From Selenomonadaceae bacterium (lineage in GTDB: Bacteria > Bacillota > Negativicutes > Selenomonadales > Selenomonadaceae), in assembly GCA_017428215.1 (NCBI GenBank), contig JAFRRH010000033.1, forward strand, positions 30,301 through 94,300: DNA of 64,000 nucleotides, read 5' to 3'. The notes under the pieces were generated by a model. The model was not told where the DNA came from. It was given only the letters and a program-made list of their open reading frames with translations, and did no database searches. Positions 8,499 through 16,776 of this stretch are shown one piece after another (positions within the stretch are counted from its first letter, which is position 1; each line of letters opens with the position of its first letter). A program made the translations under genes and the position numbers.

Positions 8499-9529
8499 TG
8501 CACTAATCCATTTGCAATCATGTACTCGGCGATTTGCAGAGCATTAAGAGCCGCGCCTTTTCTGATTTGGTCGCCGCATACCCACAAGTTTAAGCCGTGT
8601 TCAATCGAAAAATCTTTTCTAATACGCCCAACTTCAACTGCGTCTTTGCCTGAAGTTTCAAGCGGCTGTGGATAAATCATTTCGTCGGGATTATCGCGAA
8701 CGATAACGCCGGGAAATTTTTCCAGCGCGGCGCGAGCTGCCTCGACGGAAACTTCGCCCTCGAATTCAATGTTTACTGATTCAGCGTGGCTACGATAAAC
8801 GGGAACGCGGACAGTTGTCGCCGTAACTCGGAGCGCGTCATCTTCCATAATTTTTTGCGTCTCGTTGACCATTTTCATTTCCTCTTTGGTGTAGAGGTTA
8901 TCCATAAAGACATCAATTTGAGGCAGGAGATTCGACGCTATCTGATAGTGCTTGTCCAATTTTGCGACGGGCAAAACTTTAGCTTCGACTTCCTCGCCTC
9001 GTACAAGTGATTCAAGTTGTGATTTTAATTCGTCCATGCCTTCGCGCCCCGCGCCCGATACCGCTTGATAAGTTGACACGACTACGCGCTTGATTTTGGA
9101 AATGTTATAAAGCGGCTTGAGTGCCATAACCATAATTATCGTTGAACAATTCGGATTGGCGATTATGCCTTTGTGCCGCGCGATTGCTTGCGGATTGACT
9201 TCGGGCACGACCAGCGGAACTTCGGGATCCATTCTAAAGTTTGACGAATTGTCAATGACGACTGCGCCCGCCTTGACTGCCGCAGGTGCAAATAATTTAC
9301 TTGCCGCGCCGCCCGCGAACAATGCAAACTTCACGCCCTCGAAAGATTTTTCCGTAGTTTCCTCGACCGTGTACTCTTTGCCCATGAAATTTATTTTCTT
9401 GCCTGCTGAACGCGACGACGCCAACATTTTCAGTTCGCCGAAGGGAAAGTTGCGTTCCTCGATGAGTCTCAAAAATTCTTGACCGACTGCGCCCGTCGCG
9501 CCGACGATTGCCGTGTTAAATTTCTTCAT
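8495..9529 (-). CDS. asd: Aspartate-semialdehyde dehydrogenase
   Basis: A 344-residue NADPH enzyme converting aspartyl-phosphate to aspartate semialdehyde, for Lys/Thr/Met and cell-wall diaminopimelate synthesis. It has a Rossmann motif VGATGAVGQEF, the catalytic Cys in NPNCST, and an active-site His in RVPVYRSHAESVNIEF. The ATG has GGAGG upstream. It is the first gene of a short leftward transcript with the two FliB-like genes rather than with lysine genes. Confidence 0.95.
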   Translation of the reverse strand: MKKFNTAIVGATGAVGQEFLRLIEERNFPFGELKMLASSRSAGKKINFMGKEYTVEETTEKSFEGVKFALFAGGAASKLFAPAAVKAGAVVIDNSSNFRMDPEVPLVVPEVNPQAIARHKGIIANPNCSTIIMVMALKPLYNISKIKRVVVSTYQAVSGAGREGMDELKSQLESLVRGEEVEAKVLPVAKLDKHYQIASNLLPQIDVFMDNLYTKEEMKMVNETQKIMEDDALRVTATTVRVPVYRSHAESVNIEFEGEVSVEAARAALEKFPGVIVRDNPDEMIYPQPLETSGKDAVEVGRIRKDFSIEHGLNLWVCGDQIRKGAALNALQIAEYMIANGLVQ

Positions 9530-9594
9530 TAGAATTCCTCCAAATATTTTTTACTGCATTTTATCTGCGCGGCGCGGATTGTCAAGCCATTAAC

Positions 9595-9629
9595 AAAAAA
9601 GACGACCTCAACTTTCGATGTCGTCTTTT
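9595..9629 (-). terminator. Terminator of the HxlR transcript
   Basis: The stem AGACGAC/GTCGTCT (9600-9606, 9620-9626) overlaps the last codons of hxlR; on the minus strand it ends in T6. It insulates asd from the regulator gene. Confidence 0.8.
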
Positions 9630-9958
9630 GTATTACGAATGAATTCGCTCATATGTTTGCGTCCCCAATCGCAAATCGTCGTAAGAATTGGAATCAAAGT
9701 TTTTCCAAAATCCGTCAAGCTGTATTCGGTCTTTAGCGGAACGACGTGATAAACTTTTCGATGTATAATTCCGTCGCGTTCCAATTCGCGGAGCTGTTGA
9801 GTCAAAACTTTGTGCGATGCCTGCGGAACAAGTCTTTGCAATTCGCCGAAACGCAATGTCCGTTCAATTAAGTGGTGAAGAATTATCGCCTTGTACTTGC
9901 CGCCGATAACGCTTAATGTCGCGTCGACGGGGCAGTTGTAAATTTTATCGCGTTGCAT
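9608..9958 (-). CDS. HxlR-family transcriptional regulator
   Basis: A 116-residue winged-helix regulator of the HxlR type. It opens with the family pattern CPVDATLSVIGGKYKAIIL, followed by the recognition region (RFGELQRLVP...SHKVLTQQLRELERDGI). A single Cys near residue 9 may be redox-sensitive, as in several relatives. It overlaps the end of the upstream SRPBCC gene by 14 bases and is co-transcribed with it, so it may control this small operon or the neighbouring redox genes. Confidence 0.88.
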   Translation of the reverse strand: MQRDKIYNCPVDATLSVIGGKYKAIILHHLIERTLRFGELQRLVPQASHKVLTQQLRELERDGIIHRKVYHVVPLKTEYSLTDFGKTLIPILTTICDWGRKHMSEFIRNTKDDIES

Positions 9959-10469
9959 TCTTCGCCGCCAAGACAGTTCGTGCCAAACCCTTAATCCAAT
10001 CTTGGTGACCTTGATTCATGATGTCAGGCTCGGTGTTGAATAAATCTTTTGCAGGCTTGCCCTTTTGAGATTCCTGCGTCAAAATCCTTACGCGCCCTTC
10101 AGATAAATCTTCAAGCAACCAAGCATGAATCACGTCCAAGCGATGGTCGGCGTCGCCCTCTGCCCAGCCATGCCAAGCTAAACGTCCGGGCTTGCCGTCA
10201 GCGGGAGCCTCGAACTCGATGACTTGCGCCTCAATCGGAAAGCCAAACGTCGAAAACTTAAAGCGCGTGTTCGGTTTAAGCTTAGGAGCGTCACCGTCAT
10301 AGAAAAAAATATCTGCGACGTTGTTGTAATAGCTCGCCCAAATCGACGTGTCAATCAAGTTGTCGAAAACCTCCGCCGCCGTGATTCCCTTAACAATAAT
10401 TTCATTCGAGGCAAAGTTGTCGGTCGTACCAGGCAGATAATCTTTTGGCCAAAAAATTTCGTTCAGCAT
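9945..10469 (-). CDS. SRPBCC/START-like lipid-binding domain protein
   Basis: A 174-residue protein with the SRPBCC (polyketide cyclase/dehydrase, AHSA1-like) pattern. ITAAEVFDNLIDTSIWASYY begins the fold, RFKFSTFGFPIEAQVIEF forms the central strands, and a C-terminal helix reads MNQGHQDWIKGLARTVLAA. These bind hydrophobic ligands; the ligand is unknown. The start is ATG 10469 with GGAGGTAAC. It is the first gene of a two-gene transcript with the HxlR regulator. Confidence 0.72.
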   Translation of the reverse strand: MLNEIFWPKDYLPGTTDNFASNEIIVKGITAAEVFDNLIDTSIWASYYNNVADIFFYDGDAPKLKPNTRFKFSTFGFPIEAQVIEFEAPADGKPGRLAWHGWAEGDADHRLDVIHAWLLEDLSEGRVRILTQESQKGKPAKDLFNTEPDIMNQGHQDWIKGLARTVLAAKNATR

Positions 10470-10505
10470 GTCGTTACCTCCGTCAAAAAATTTTTCAACG
10501 ACGGC

Positions 10506-10534
10506 ATTTTATCAAGTCGCGCAACTTTTGACAA
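10506..10534 (-). promoter_or_regulatory. Promoter of the SRPBCC-hxlR transcript
   Basis: TTGTCA (10529-10534), a 17-base spacer and TAAAAT (10506-10511) on the minus strand, about 35 bases before the SRPBCC start codon. Confidence 0.6.
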
Positions 10535-10556
10535 TTACGTACTTGAAAGTAACGAT

Positions 10557-11237
10557 TCAAAGAGCGGCTCCGATTTTATAAGCCATGTCGCCGAATTCGG
10601 AACGCTCAACCATTGAACGCGAGCCGCAACCTGTCGCCCAAACTTGCCCAACGTCCTGCCAGCTCATATAGCGTACTAAAGTTTCGTAATGATTCTTTAA
10701 TGCCTCCATAGTCCAATCCGCACTGTTCCAAGCCGTCGCCATTATCATAGACTTTTTGCCGCTTAACCGTGTCGTTCGCGAATAAAATCTATCAACGACT
10801 GTTTTAAGTTGTGCGCACATTCCAAAGTAGTAAAGCGGCGTCACTAAAACTAGCAAATCCGCCTTAAGCATTTGCGGCATTAATTTTGTCTCAATCGCGT
10901 CGTCGAAAATACACGCGCCGTCCATGCCGCATTGGTCGCAACCTTGACAAGGATGAGTTTTTTCGTTAGCCGCGTCAAAAACAAAAACTTCATGCCCTGC
11001 ACTTGTCGCGCCGTCAACAAATTTTTTTGCCAAGTAGCGTGAAGTCGATTGCTCTTCGGAATGCGGACTGCTATTAATCACAACAATTTTCATGTTCTCG
11101 CCTCCAGATACAGAACCCTGCGCGGAAACTTCCGTATCCTCTTTATTTTTATCCTTAATCGCCGACAAGCCGCAACCGCTAAGATAAATTGCCATTGCGC
11201 CTAAGCCGACAACTTTAATAAATTTTCTTCTGTTCAT
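10557..11237 (-). CDS. Exported iron-sulfur flavoprotein (NADPH-dependent FMN reductase family)
   Basis: A 226-residue protein with an N-terminal export signal (MNRRKFIKVVGLGAMA) and a lipobox-like LSGC around residue 22. A flavodoxin-like domain follows, starting MKIVVINSSPHSEEQS at Met49. The compact Cys motif CQGCDQCGMDGAC (CX2CX2CX5C) matches archaeal/bacterial Isf iron-sulfur flavoproteins, which use a 4Fe-4S cluster and FMN. Its ATG overlaps the stop of the CMD gene upstream. Met49 has its own perfect GGAGGCGAGAAC ribosome-binding site, so a cytoplasmic form may also be made. An electron-transfer or reductase role is inferred. Confidence 0.75.
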   Translation of the reverse strand: MNRRKFIKVVGLGAMAIYLSGCGLSAIKDKNKEDTEVSAQGSVSGGENMKIVVINSSPHSEEQSTSRYLAKKFVDGATSAGHEVFVFDAANEKTHPCQGCDQCGMDGACIFDDAIETKLMPQMLKADLLVLVTPLYYFGMCAQLKTVVDRFYSRTTRLSGKKSMIMATAWNSADWTMEALKNHYETLVRYMSWQDVGQVWATGCGSRSMVERSEFGDMAYKIGAAL

Positions 11238-11995
11238 TTGTAAACTTCCTTAGCCATAGGGAAGACCGCCCAAGCCTTAGGCCAGCCCGCGTAGAATCCG
11301 AGTTGCGTTATAATCTCGACCATTTCGGCTTTAGTTACACCATTAGCTTTTGCGTTCGCAAGATGATGTTTCAGCGCGTCGGTAAAAATTCCTGCACCGA
11401 CCAACGTCGACACCGTGACAATACTCCTGTCGTGGACGGACAAAATATTATTTCGGCTCCAAACTTCGCCAAAAAGTATATCGTCGTTGTAGCGTGCGAA
11501 TTCCGGCGCAAAGTCTCCGAGATTTTTTCTGCCTGCCGTCTGAGTAATTTTCTTGCCGGCGTTATCAAAAGTCTGCGCGGCGTCTTCGCCGTAAACTTCT
11601 TTAGCCATAGGGAAAACTGCCCACGCTTTCGGCCAGCCCGCGTAAAAAGCGAGTTGTGTCACAATCTCAACCATTTCATCGCGGGTAACGCCGTTTTTCT
11701 TAGCCGACTGAATGTGATACTTCAAGGCGTCAGTTAAAACGCCCGAACCGACCAAAGCGCAAATCGTGACAATGCTTCTGTCGTGCAAGGATAAAATGTC
11801 ATTGCGGCTCCAAACTTCGCCGAAAAGAATATCATCATTGTAGCGAGCGAATTCCGGCGCAAAATCTCCGAGCGCGTCGCGTCCCGCCGTCTGTAGAATT
11901 TTTACTGCCTTAGGTTTTTCCATAGCAATCGCCTCCGTTGAAAATAAATTTATCGCGAATAAAGTTACAACTCCCGCCGCCAAAAATTTTTTCAT
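11234..11995 (-). CDS. Exported double-domain carboxymuconolactone decarboxylase-like protein
   Basis: A 253-residue protein with a cleavable signal peptide (MKKFLAAGVVTLFAINLFSTEAIA) and two near-identical CMD/AhpD-like domains of about 110 residues. Each contains GDFAPEFARYNDDILFGEVW, HDRSIVT and GVT..EMVEI.TQL.FYAGWPKAW. No CXXC is present, so it is not an AhpD-type peroxidase reductase; the gamma-carboxymuconolactone decarboxylase subfamily is closer. The start is ATG 11995 after GGGAGG. It is coupled to the flavoprotein downstream, suggesting a shared redox or detoxification task outside the cytoplasm. Confidence 0.78.
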   Translation of the reverse strand: MKKFLAAGVVTLFAINLFSTEAIAMEKPKAVKILQTAGRDALGDFAPEFARYNDDILFGEVWSRNDILSLHDRSIVTICALVGSGVLTDALKYHIQSAKKNGVTRDEMVEIVTQLAFYAGWPKAWAVFPMAKEVYGEDAAQTFDNAGKKITQTAGRKNLGDFAPEFARYNDDILFGEVWSRNNILSVHDRSIVTVSTLVGAGIFTDALKHHLANAKANGVTKAEMVEIITQLGFYAGWPKAWAVFPMAKEVYK

Positions 11996-12070
11996 GATCA
12001 AAACCTCCCGCGCAGATTATAGCACAAAAAAATCCCGCCGCTTTGACGGGAAAAAATTTTTTTACACTGA

Positions 12071-12208
12071 TTATTTTTCGACGAACTTGGAGCCGATGAT
12101 TTTATAAACGTCGTCGTTAATGTGGAAAGTTGTCCCAGTGAAATCTTTAAGGATAAGTGATTCAGGCAAATTTTTAGTCGCCTTCAATATAGTTGCGTTC
12201 TTTGGAAA
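12071..12208 (-). pseudogene. Orphan C-terminal fragment of an RTX-type surface protein
   Basis: About 45 codons on the minus strand end at TAA (12071-12073). The last residues, LILKDFTGTTFHINDDVYKI, closely match the last residues of the RTX protein at 43350-47300 (ITLKDFTATSFNINGNSYKI). An in-frame TAA lies just upstream and there is no start codon, so this is the stump of a deleted gene. The rest of 12002-12464 holds a weak CCCG/CGGG hairpin with T-tract (about 12029-12062), a 16-bp tandem repeat (next entry) and the moaC leader; nothing else is recognisable. Confidence 0.65.
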
Positions 12209-12254
12209 ATTCCTTTAAACTAATGAATATTATATTTCGTAAAATGTCCTAAGT

Positions 12255-12286
12255 GAAATTTTAATCTGTCGAAATTTTAATCTGTC
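12255..12286. repeat. Perfect 16-bp tandem duplication
   Basis: The unit GAAATTTTAATCTGTC occurs twice head to tail (12255-12270, 12271-12286) in the gap between the RTX fragment and moaC. It could be a scar of the deletion that removed the RTX gene; no function is evident. Confidence 0.7.
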
Positions 12287-12464
12287 GAAAAAAATTCCCT
12301 GATATGCGAATAGAAAATTGCGAAAAATTTTGTCAACATTTGGGCAATATTTTGGAATTCTCGACGACAACGGTTAATTACGCTTGACGGGCAAGATTAA
12401 GAAAATTATTCGTGGCGATTGGGTCGGCAATGTCTGAACAAGGAAATATTGGGAGGCTGAAATC

Positions 12465-12941
12465 TTGAATAAGAAATTTAATCACTTTGACGCGGCGGGA
12501 AATGCGATAATGGTTGACGTTGGCGGAAAAAATTTAACGGAACGAATTGCAGTTGCGAGCGGGAAAATTTTTGTTAGCGATGAAGTTTATTCGGCGATTG
12601 AGTCTGGCTCGTCAAAGAAAGGCGACGTTTTGGGCGTGGCTCGAATCGCGGGAATTATGGCGGCTAAAAAAACTTCTGAAGTTATTCCGCTGTGTCACCC
12701 GTTGCCGCTAAGTCATTGCAGTTTAAATTTTGAAATGCTAAACGATGAATCAGCCGTTAAAGTTATCGCGACGGTTAAGACGATGTGGGCGACAGGCGTC
12801 GAAATGGAAGCCCTCCACTCGGTTAGCGTCGCCTTGTTGACGATTTACGATATGTGCAAAGCAATTGATAAGCGAATGACGCTCGGCGAAATTCATTTGG
12901 AACGCAAAAATGGCGGCAAGAGCGGCGAGTTTAAATTTTGA
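12465..12941 (+). CDS. moaC: Cyclic pyranopterin monophosphate synthase
   Basis: A 158-residue MoaC, which forms cyclic pyranopterin monophosphate in molybdenum cofactor synthesis with MoaA. Visible signatures are [57 protein letters not shown] and [11 protein letters not shown]. It starts with TTG behind GGGAGG. No other moa gene is in the window; it stands alone ahead of the pilus operon and is separated from it by a strong promoter. Confidence 0.95.
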   Translation: MNKKFNHFDAAGNAIMVDVGGKNLTERIAVASGKIFVSDEVYSAIESGSSKKGDVLGVARIAGIMAAKKTSEVIPLCHPLPLSHCSLNFEMLNDESAVKVIATVKTMWATGVEMEALHSVSVALLTIYDMCKAIDKRMTLGEIHLERKNGGKSGEFKF

Positions 12942-12959
12942 TTAGAATACGCAATAATC

Positions 12960-12987
12960 TTGACAAAAACACTGTACAAAGTAAAAT
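12960..12987 (+). promoter_or_regulatory. Promoter of the Tad pilus operon
   Basis: TTGACA (12960-12965), a 16-base spacer and TAAAAT (12982-12987) lie just after moaC and about 45 bases before cpaB. Confidence 0.7.
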
Positions 12988-13032
12988 ACAACCACGATTT
13001 AAGGCAAAATTTTCATTTACGGGGTGTTGCTT

Positions 13033-14118
13033 ATGTTTCAAAAGATAATAAATAAATTGAACGACTTGCGCCCCAAACAGTTACTGATGTTGGCGGCAAT
13101 AGCGGGCTTGTTGATGTTTATAACAATTATCGTCGGAATGAATATGATGACCAAACAAGAAGTTGCAATTATACCTCCGCCGATTGAAGAGGAAAAACCC
13201 GTAATCCAAACAACCCAGGTTGTAGTCGCCAAAGTAAATATTCCGCCGCGCACCAGAATTCAAGAGAGTATGCTCCAAATGAAAGAATTGCCCGTTGACA
13301 TGGTGCCGGAAGGCGCGATAGAAAGTTTTGACGCCGTAAAAAATGTTCAAGTCAGAGTTTCGATTTTTTCAGGCGACATACTTACAATCCAAAAAGTTTT
13401 CAGCGAATCAACCGACGAAGGATTTGTTGGGGAAATTCCCGCCGATTGTCGCGCCATTTCCATTAACGTCAACGAGGTGACGGGCGTTGGCGGTTTTGCT
13501 AAGCCAGGCGATAAAGTTGATTTGCTCCTCGTCGAAAGTGACAAATACAACGCAGTAAGCAATATTTTATTACAAAATGTCCTGCTCCTTAGCGTCAACC
13601 AGGACACGACGCAGACTGGCAACGTTATTACGGACGAAGGCATCGCAAAACCCTCAGCAATTCATAATCCGTCAATCGCGACGTTTGCTCTGCCGCCGGA
13701 AGATATTTTAAAATTAATCGCGGCTACGAAGCTCGGAGAAATTTATATGATGTTGCGACCGTCAAATCCGAGAGCAAATTACGTTCCAGAAATGGAATAT
13801 GCGCTCGAATCAATAAGCAAGCCAAAACCTGAACCCGTGCAAACTCCAACACCAGTCATTCCGTCGAACGTACCATTGCCGGAAATACCTGCAAATGCGC
13901 TTGAGCCTGTTGTACCCAAAATTGATATTATTGCCGGCGACCAAATTGTACAAAGCTCTACCCCAAATACCCCAACGACAACAACGGCTCCAACAATAAC
14001 AGGACGCTCTTCTTCCGCACTTCCCGCAATCCCGTCTGGCACTGCAAATCCTTCGGTTACTATTCCGAATACACCTTTAACAAACACGCCGATTGTTAAT
14101 CAAATAACGAGTAATTAG
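13033..14118 (+). CDS. cpaB: Tad pilus assembly protein CpaB (RcpC)
   Basis: A 361-residue periplasmic pilus assembly protein. It has an N-terminal membrane anchor (residues about 15-36, LLMLAAIAGLLMFITIIVGM) and a SAF domain (VVVAKVNIPPRTRIQESMLQMK). An RcpC-type domain follows with the conserved AISINVNEVTGVGGFAKPGDKVDLLLV. A long Pro/Thr-rich, probably disordered tail makes up the last 100 residues. The start is ATG 13033 after GGGGTG; an in-frame GTG at 13024 lies in the ribosome-binding site. It is the first gene of the Tad operon. Confidence 0.92.
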   Translation: MFQKIINKLNDLRPKQLLMLAAIAGLLMFITIIVGMNMMTKQEVAIIPPPIEEEKPVIQTTQVVVAKVNIPPRTRIQESMLQMKELPVDMVPEGAIESFDAVKNVQVRVSIFSGDILTIQKVFSESTDEGFVGEIPADCRAISINVNEVTGVGGFAKPGDKVDLLLVESDKYNAVSNILLQNVLLLSVNQDTTQTGNVITDEGIAKPSAIHNPSIATFALPPEDILKLIAATKLGEIYMMLRPSNPRANYVPEMEYALESISKPKPEPVQTPTPVIPSNVPLPEIPANALEPVVPKIDIIAGDQIVQSSTPNTPTTTTAPTITGRSSSALPAIPSGTANPSVTIPNTPLTNTPIVNQITSN

Positions 14119-14137
14119 AGCATAGGAATTATAAATC

Positions 14138-15880
14138 ATGAACTCATTTATTAAAAAATTTTGTTTAGCGGCGGTACCATTTTTTTTATCGGCAAGCGTC
14201 GTTCAAGCCGCCGAATTCGAGACGCTTAACATAAAAAAACAAACTTCGCACTACATGGACATGGGACAACGCATAACTCGGATTGCGGTAGGGGATCCTT
14301 CCATTGCGACGGTTGTACAGTTACCAGGCTCCGCCAATGAATTTTTAATCGTAACGAAGGCAACTCAAGGTTCAACCGCGTTGTTCGTGTGGACTTTGGA
14401 CGGCGCACGCCACCAATATAATATCGTCGTTTCACCCGAAGACCCCGGACAAGCCATGATGATTGAAAAGGCTATTGGACTACCCGACGTGCATGTTAAA
14501 TACGTCGACGGTAGACTTTTGCTAACGGGCACCGTTGAAAATCAATACGAAAAAAATTACGCTCTGCAAACTGCGCGGCTCTTTGTTAATTCCGGCACTG
14601 AAAGCAGTCTTTTAGTTGGTAGCGGCTTTGACATGAAACTTGATACCGATACAGCTAGCAGTGGTACGAGTGGCAGAGATGAGGACATTGAACTTGCCAA
14701 ATCGGAAGCTAAGGGCGCGATTATCGACCTTATTCAAATTCTCCACCCAACGCAAATTCGACTTGAAGCGCAGATTATTGAAATTGATTCCGATGCTACA
14801 AAAAATTTGGGACTTCAATACGGCACGAGCGGTAGTGGTGGCGTTTTTAGTTTTGGCGAAGATTATAGCCGGTCAAATACTTCAATCAGTGAAAGTTCCT
14901 CAAGCGGTTGGTCAAATTCCTATAGCGGCAATAATTCTTCAAGCGGCAGTAGCTCCAATTCTTCCTCAAGCGATAGAAGTTGGGCTAGCAATGATAACCC
15001 TTATACAGACGAATATAACTACGATTATTCAAATTCAACAAGTAATAGTAGCCGAAACGGTAGTAACAATTACAGTGGCTCCAACGATTATAGCGGCAAT
15101 TCAAGTTTCAGCCGTTCCGTTACGTCAACTTGGCAAGACCTCAGGCGTTTTGGCAACAATCCGATTAAGTGGATAACTCAACACTTCGCGCCGATTAATG
15201 CCACACTTACTGCATTGGTTACAAATGGTAAGGCAAAAATTCTTTCGCGTCCGAGCGTTATGACTTTAAGCGGCGAACAGGCAACTATTCAAATCGGCGG
15301 AAGAATTCCTTATGAAGTTTCCACGATGAGTTCTTCCGATGTTAAAGAAATTCAGTATGGTATAATTCTTCAATTCAAACCTGTTGTTGACGCACAAAAT
15401 AGAATAAATTCGGCGGTTCACGCTGAGGTTAGTAGTCTTGGTGGACAGACTTCTGACGGACGAATGACTATATTAACACGCAGTGCCGATTCAGTTGTAA
15501 GTTTGAATTCGGGAATGCCAATCGTTATCGGCGGTTTAATGAATTCGGAAGAGACTAAGAATATTACAAAAATTCCGCTACTCGGCGACATTCCCATTTT
15601 GGGCGAATTTTTTAAGCATACGTCAAAATCCAGAGATAACCGCGAACTTATAATTGTCGTTACACCCTATCTTGTCGAATCGGAAGAAATTTCACGTTCG
15701 CCGATGTCGCAACCAATGCGCGAGTGGTACGACCAAAATGAAAAACAGCGCGAGACTATGGAAAGTCACGACTTTAAACCGCCTGAACCGGAAGTTGTAA
15801 TAGAAGAGGAGCCAGAAAGGATTCTGCCGCCCGCAAAGTATCCAAAAAATGGAAAGATGACTGACACGCCGTTTAAATGA
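14138..15880 (+). CDS. cpaC: Tad/Flp pilus secretin CpaC (RcpA)
   Basis: A 580-residue outer-membrane secretin. A signal peptide (MNSFIKKFCLAAVPFFLSASVVQA) is followed by the pilus-secretin N-domain (RITRIAVGDPSIATV...). A BON-like region (VHVKYVDGRLLLTGTVEN) comes next, and the secretin core starts near residue 340 (ITQHFAPINATLTALVTNGKAKIL) and ends VIGGLMNSEETKNITKIPLLGDIPILGEFF. An insertion of about 95 residues at about 230-325 is extremely rich in Ser, Asn, Gly and Tyr and sits in the periplasmic part. A secretin implies an outer membrane in this otherwise Firmicutes-like cell. Confidence 0.93.
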   Translation: MNSFIKKFCLAAVPFFLSASVVQAAEFETLNIKKQTSHYMDMGQRITRIAVGDPSIATVVQLPGSANEFLIVTKATQGSTALFVWTLDGARHQYNIVVSPEDPGQAMMIEKAIGLPDVHVKYVDGRLLLTGTVENQYEKNYALQTARLFVNSGTESSLLVGSGFDMKLDTDTASSGTSGRDEDIELAKSEAKGAIIDLIQILHPTQIRLEAQIIEIDSDATKNLGLQYGTSGSGGVFSFGEDYSRSNTSISESSSSGWSNSYSGNNSSSGSSSNSSSSDRSWASNDNPYTDEYNYDYSNSTSNSSRNGSNNYSGSNDYSGNSSFSRSVTSTWQDLRRFGNNPIKWITQHFAPINATLTALVTNGKAKILSRPSVMTLSGEQATIQIGGRIPYEVSTMSSSDVKEIQYGIILQFKPVVDAQNRINSAVHAEVSSLGGQTSDGRMTILTRSADSVVSLNSGMPIVIGGLMNSEETKNITKIPLLGDIPILGEFFKHTSKSRDNRELIIVVTPYLVESEEISRSPMSQPMREWYDQNEKQRETMESHDFKPPEPEVVIEEEPERILPPAKYPKNGKMTDTPFK

Positions 15881-15903
15881 TAATTTTTTAGGAGGGAGCT
15901 AAA

Positions 15904-16746
15904 ATGGCAGTAGCAACGCCGCACTCTATTGAACGAAGTAGTGTTATAATCAGCGTATTCAGCACAACGCCCGGTATCGGCAAGACGATTACTGCAATTA
16001 ACTTGGCGGCGGGCTTGGCGCATGAGGGTTACAAAGTCTGCCTTGCCGACCTCGATTTACAATTCGGCGACGTGCTTAACTATCTGAAACTCACCTCCAT
16101 AAACACGATTGCGGGAGCGCAACGCGCCTTGCTTGACCACCCCGATAAATTTCGTGTCCGCGATTTTCTGATTGACTATTCGCACGAGGACTTGGAATTT
16201 TCTATCATGCCCGCTCCGCTGTACATTTACGACGCTTATCAAACCGATGTCCAACTTGTCACGGACATTATCAACGACTTAAATTTTTTTGATTACGTTA
16301 TCTTAGATTTGAATTCTATGTTCAGCGCGTTAAATCTGGCTATGCTTGACATTAGCACCGTTATAAATTATGTCGGCGTTATTGACTTTTTACCCGCGCT
16401 AAAGAATTATAAAATCGGCTATGACACGTTGATTAGGTTTGAATACGAGGAAAGCAAAATTCGCCTCGTTGAAAACCGCGCTGACTCACAGAAACTTATT
16501 GACGGTCGCGACGTGGAAAAACTTTTGGGCGAGCCGTTCTATCACAGATTGCCCAACGATTATCCTTCCGTCAACAAGTCCATTAACAGCGGGCAACCAC
16601 TCATGTTCGCCGCGCCCGATTCTAAGCTTACCAAAAGTTTTGATGAACTCGTCGGGCTTTATACAAATCGACAGACGACGATTGCGCCTGAATTGGCGAG
16701 CGGCGGCGGATTCTTCAGCAAAGTTAAAAGTTGGTTCAAATTTTAA
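15904..16746 (+). CDS. ParA/CpaE-like ATPase without receiver domain
   Basis: A 280-residue MinD/ParA-superfamily ATPase, probably a pilus-localising partner. It has a near-canonical deviant Walker A (STTPGIGKT, residues 23-31), CLADLDLQFGDVLNYL (switch/Walker A' region) and DYVILDLN as Walker B. It starts directly with the ATPase domain and lacks the receiver-like domain of the next gene. GGAGGGAG precedes the ATG. The operon therefore encodes two CpaE/TadZ-like proteins in tandem. Confidence 0.82.
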   Translation: MAVATPHSIERSSVIISVFSTTPGIGKTITAINLAAGLAHEGYKVCLADLDLQFGDVLNYLKLTSINTIAGAQRALLDHPDKFRVRDFLIDYSHEDLEFSIMPAPLYIYDAYQTDVQLVTDIINDLNFFDYVILDLNSMFSALNLAMLDISTVINYVGVIDFLPALKNYKIGYDTLIRFEYEESKIRLVENRADSQKLIDGRDVEKLLGEPFYHRLPNDYPSVNKSINSGQPLMFAAPDSKLTKSFDELVGLYTNRQTTIAPELASGGGFFSKVKSWFKF

Positions 16747-16776
16747 TTGAAAGTTTTTCGCGGAGGAGGTTAAGCT

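Noticed and set aside
13779..14087. Minus-strand frame opposite the cpaB tail
   Set aside because: Produced by the low-complexity Pro/Thr codons of cpaB.
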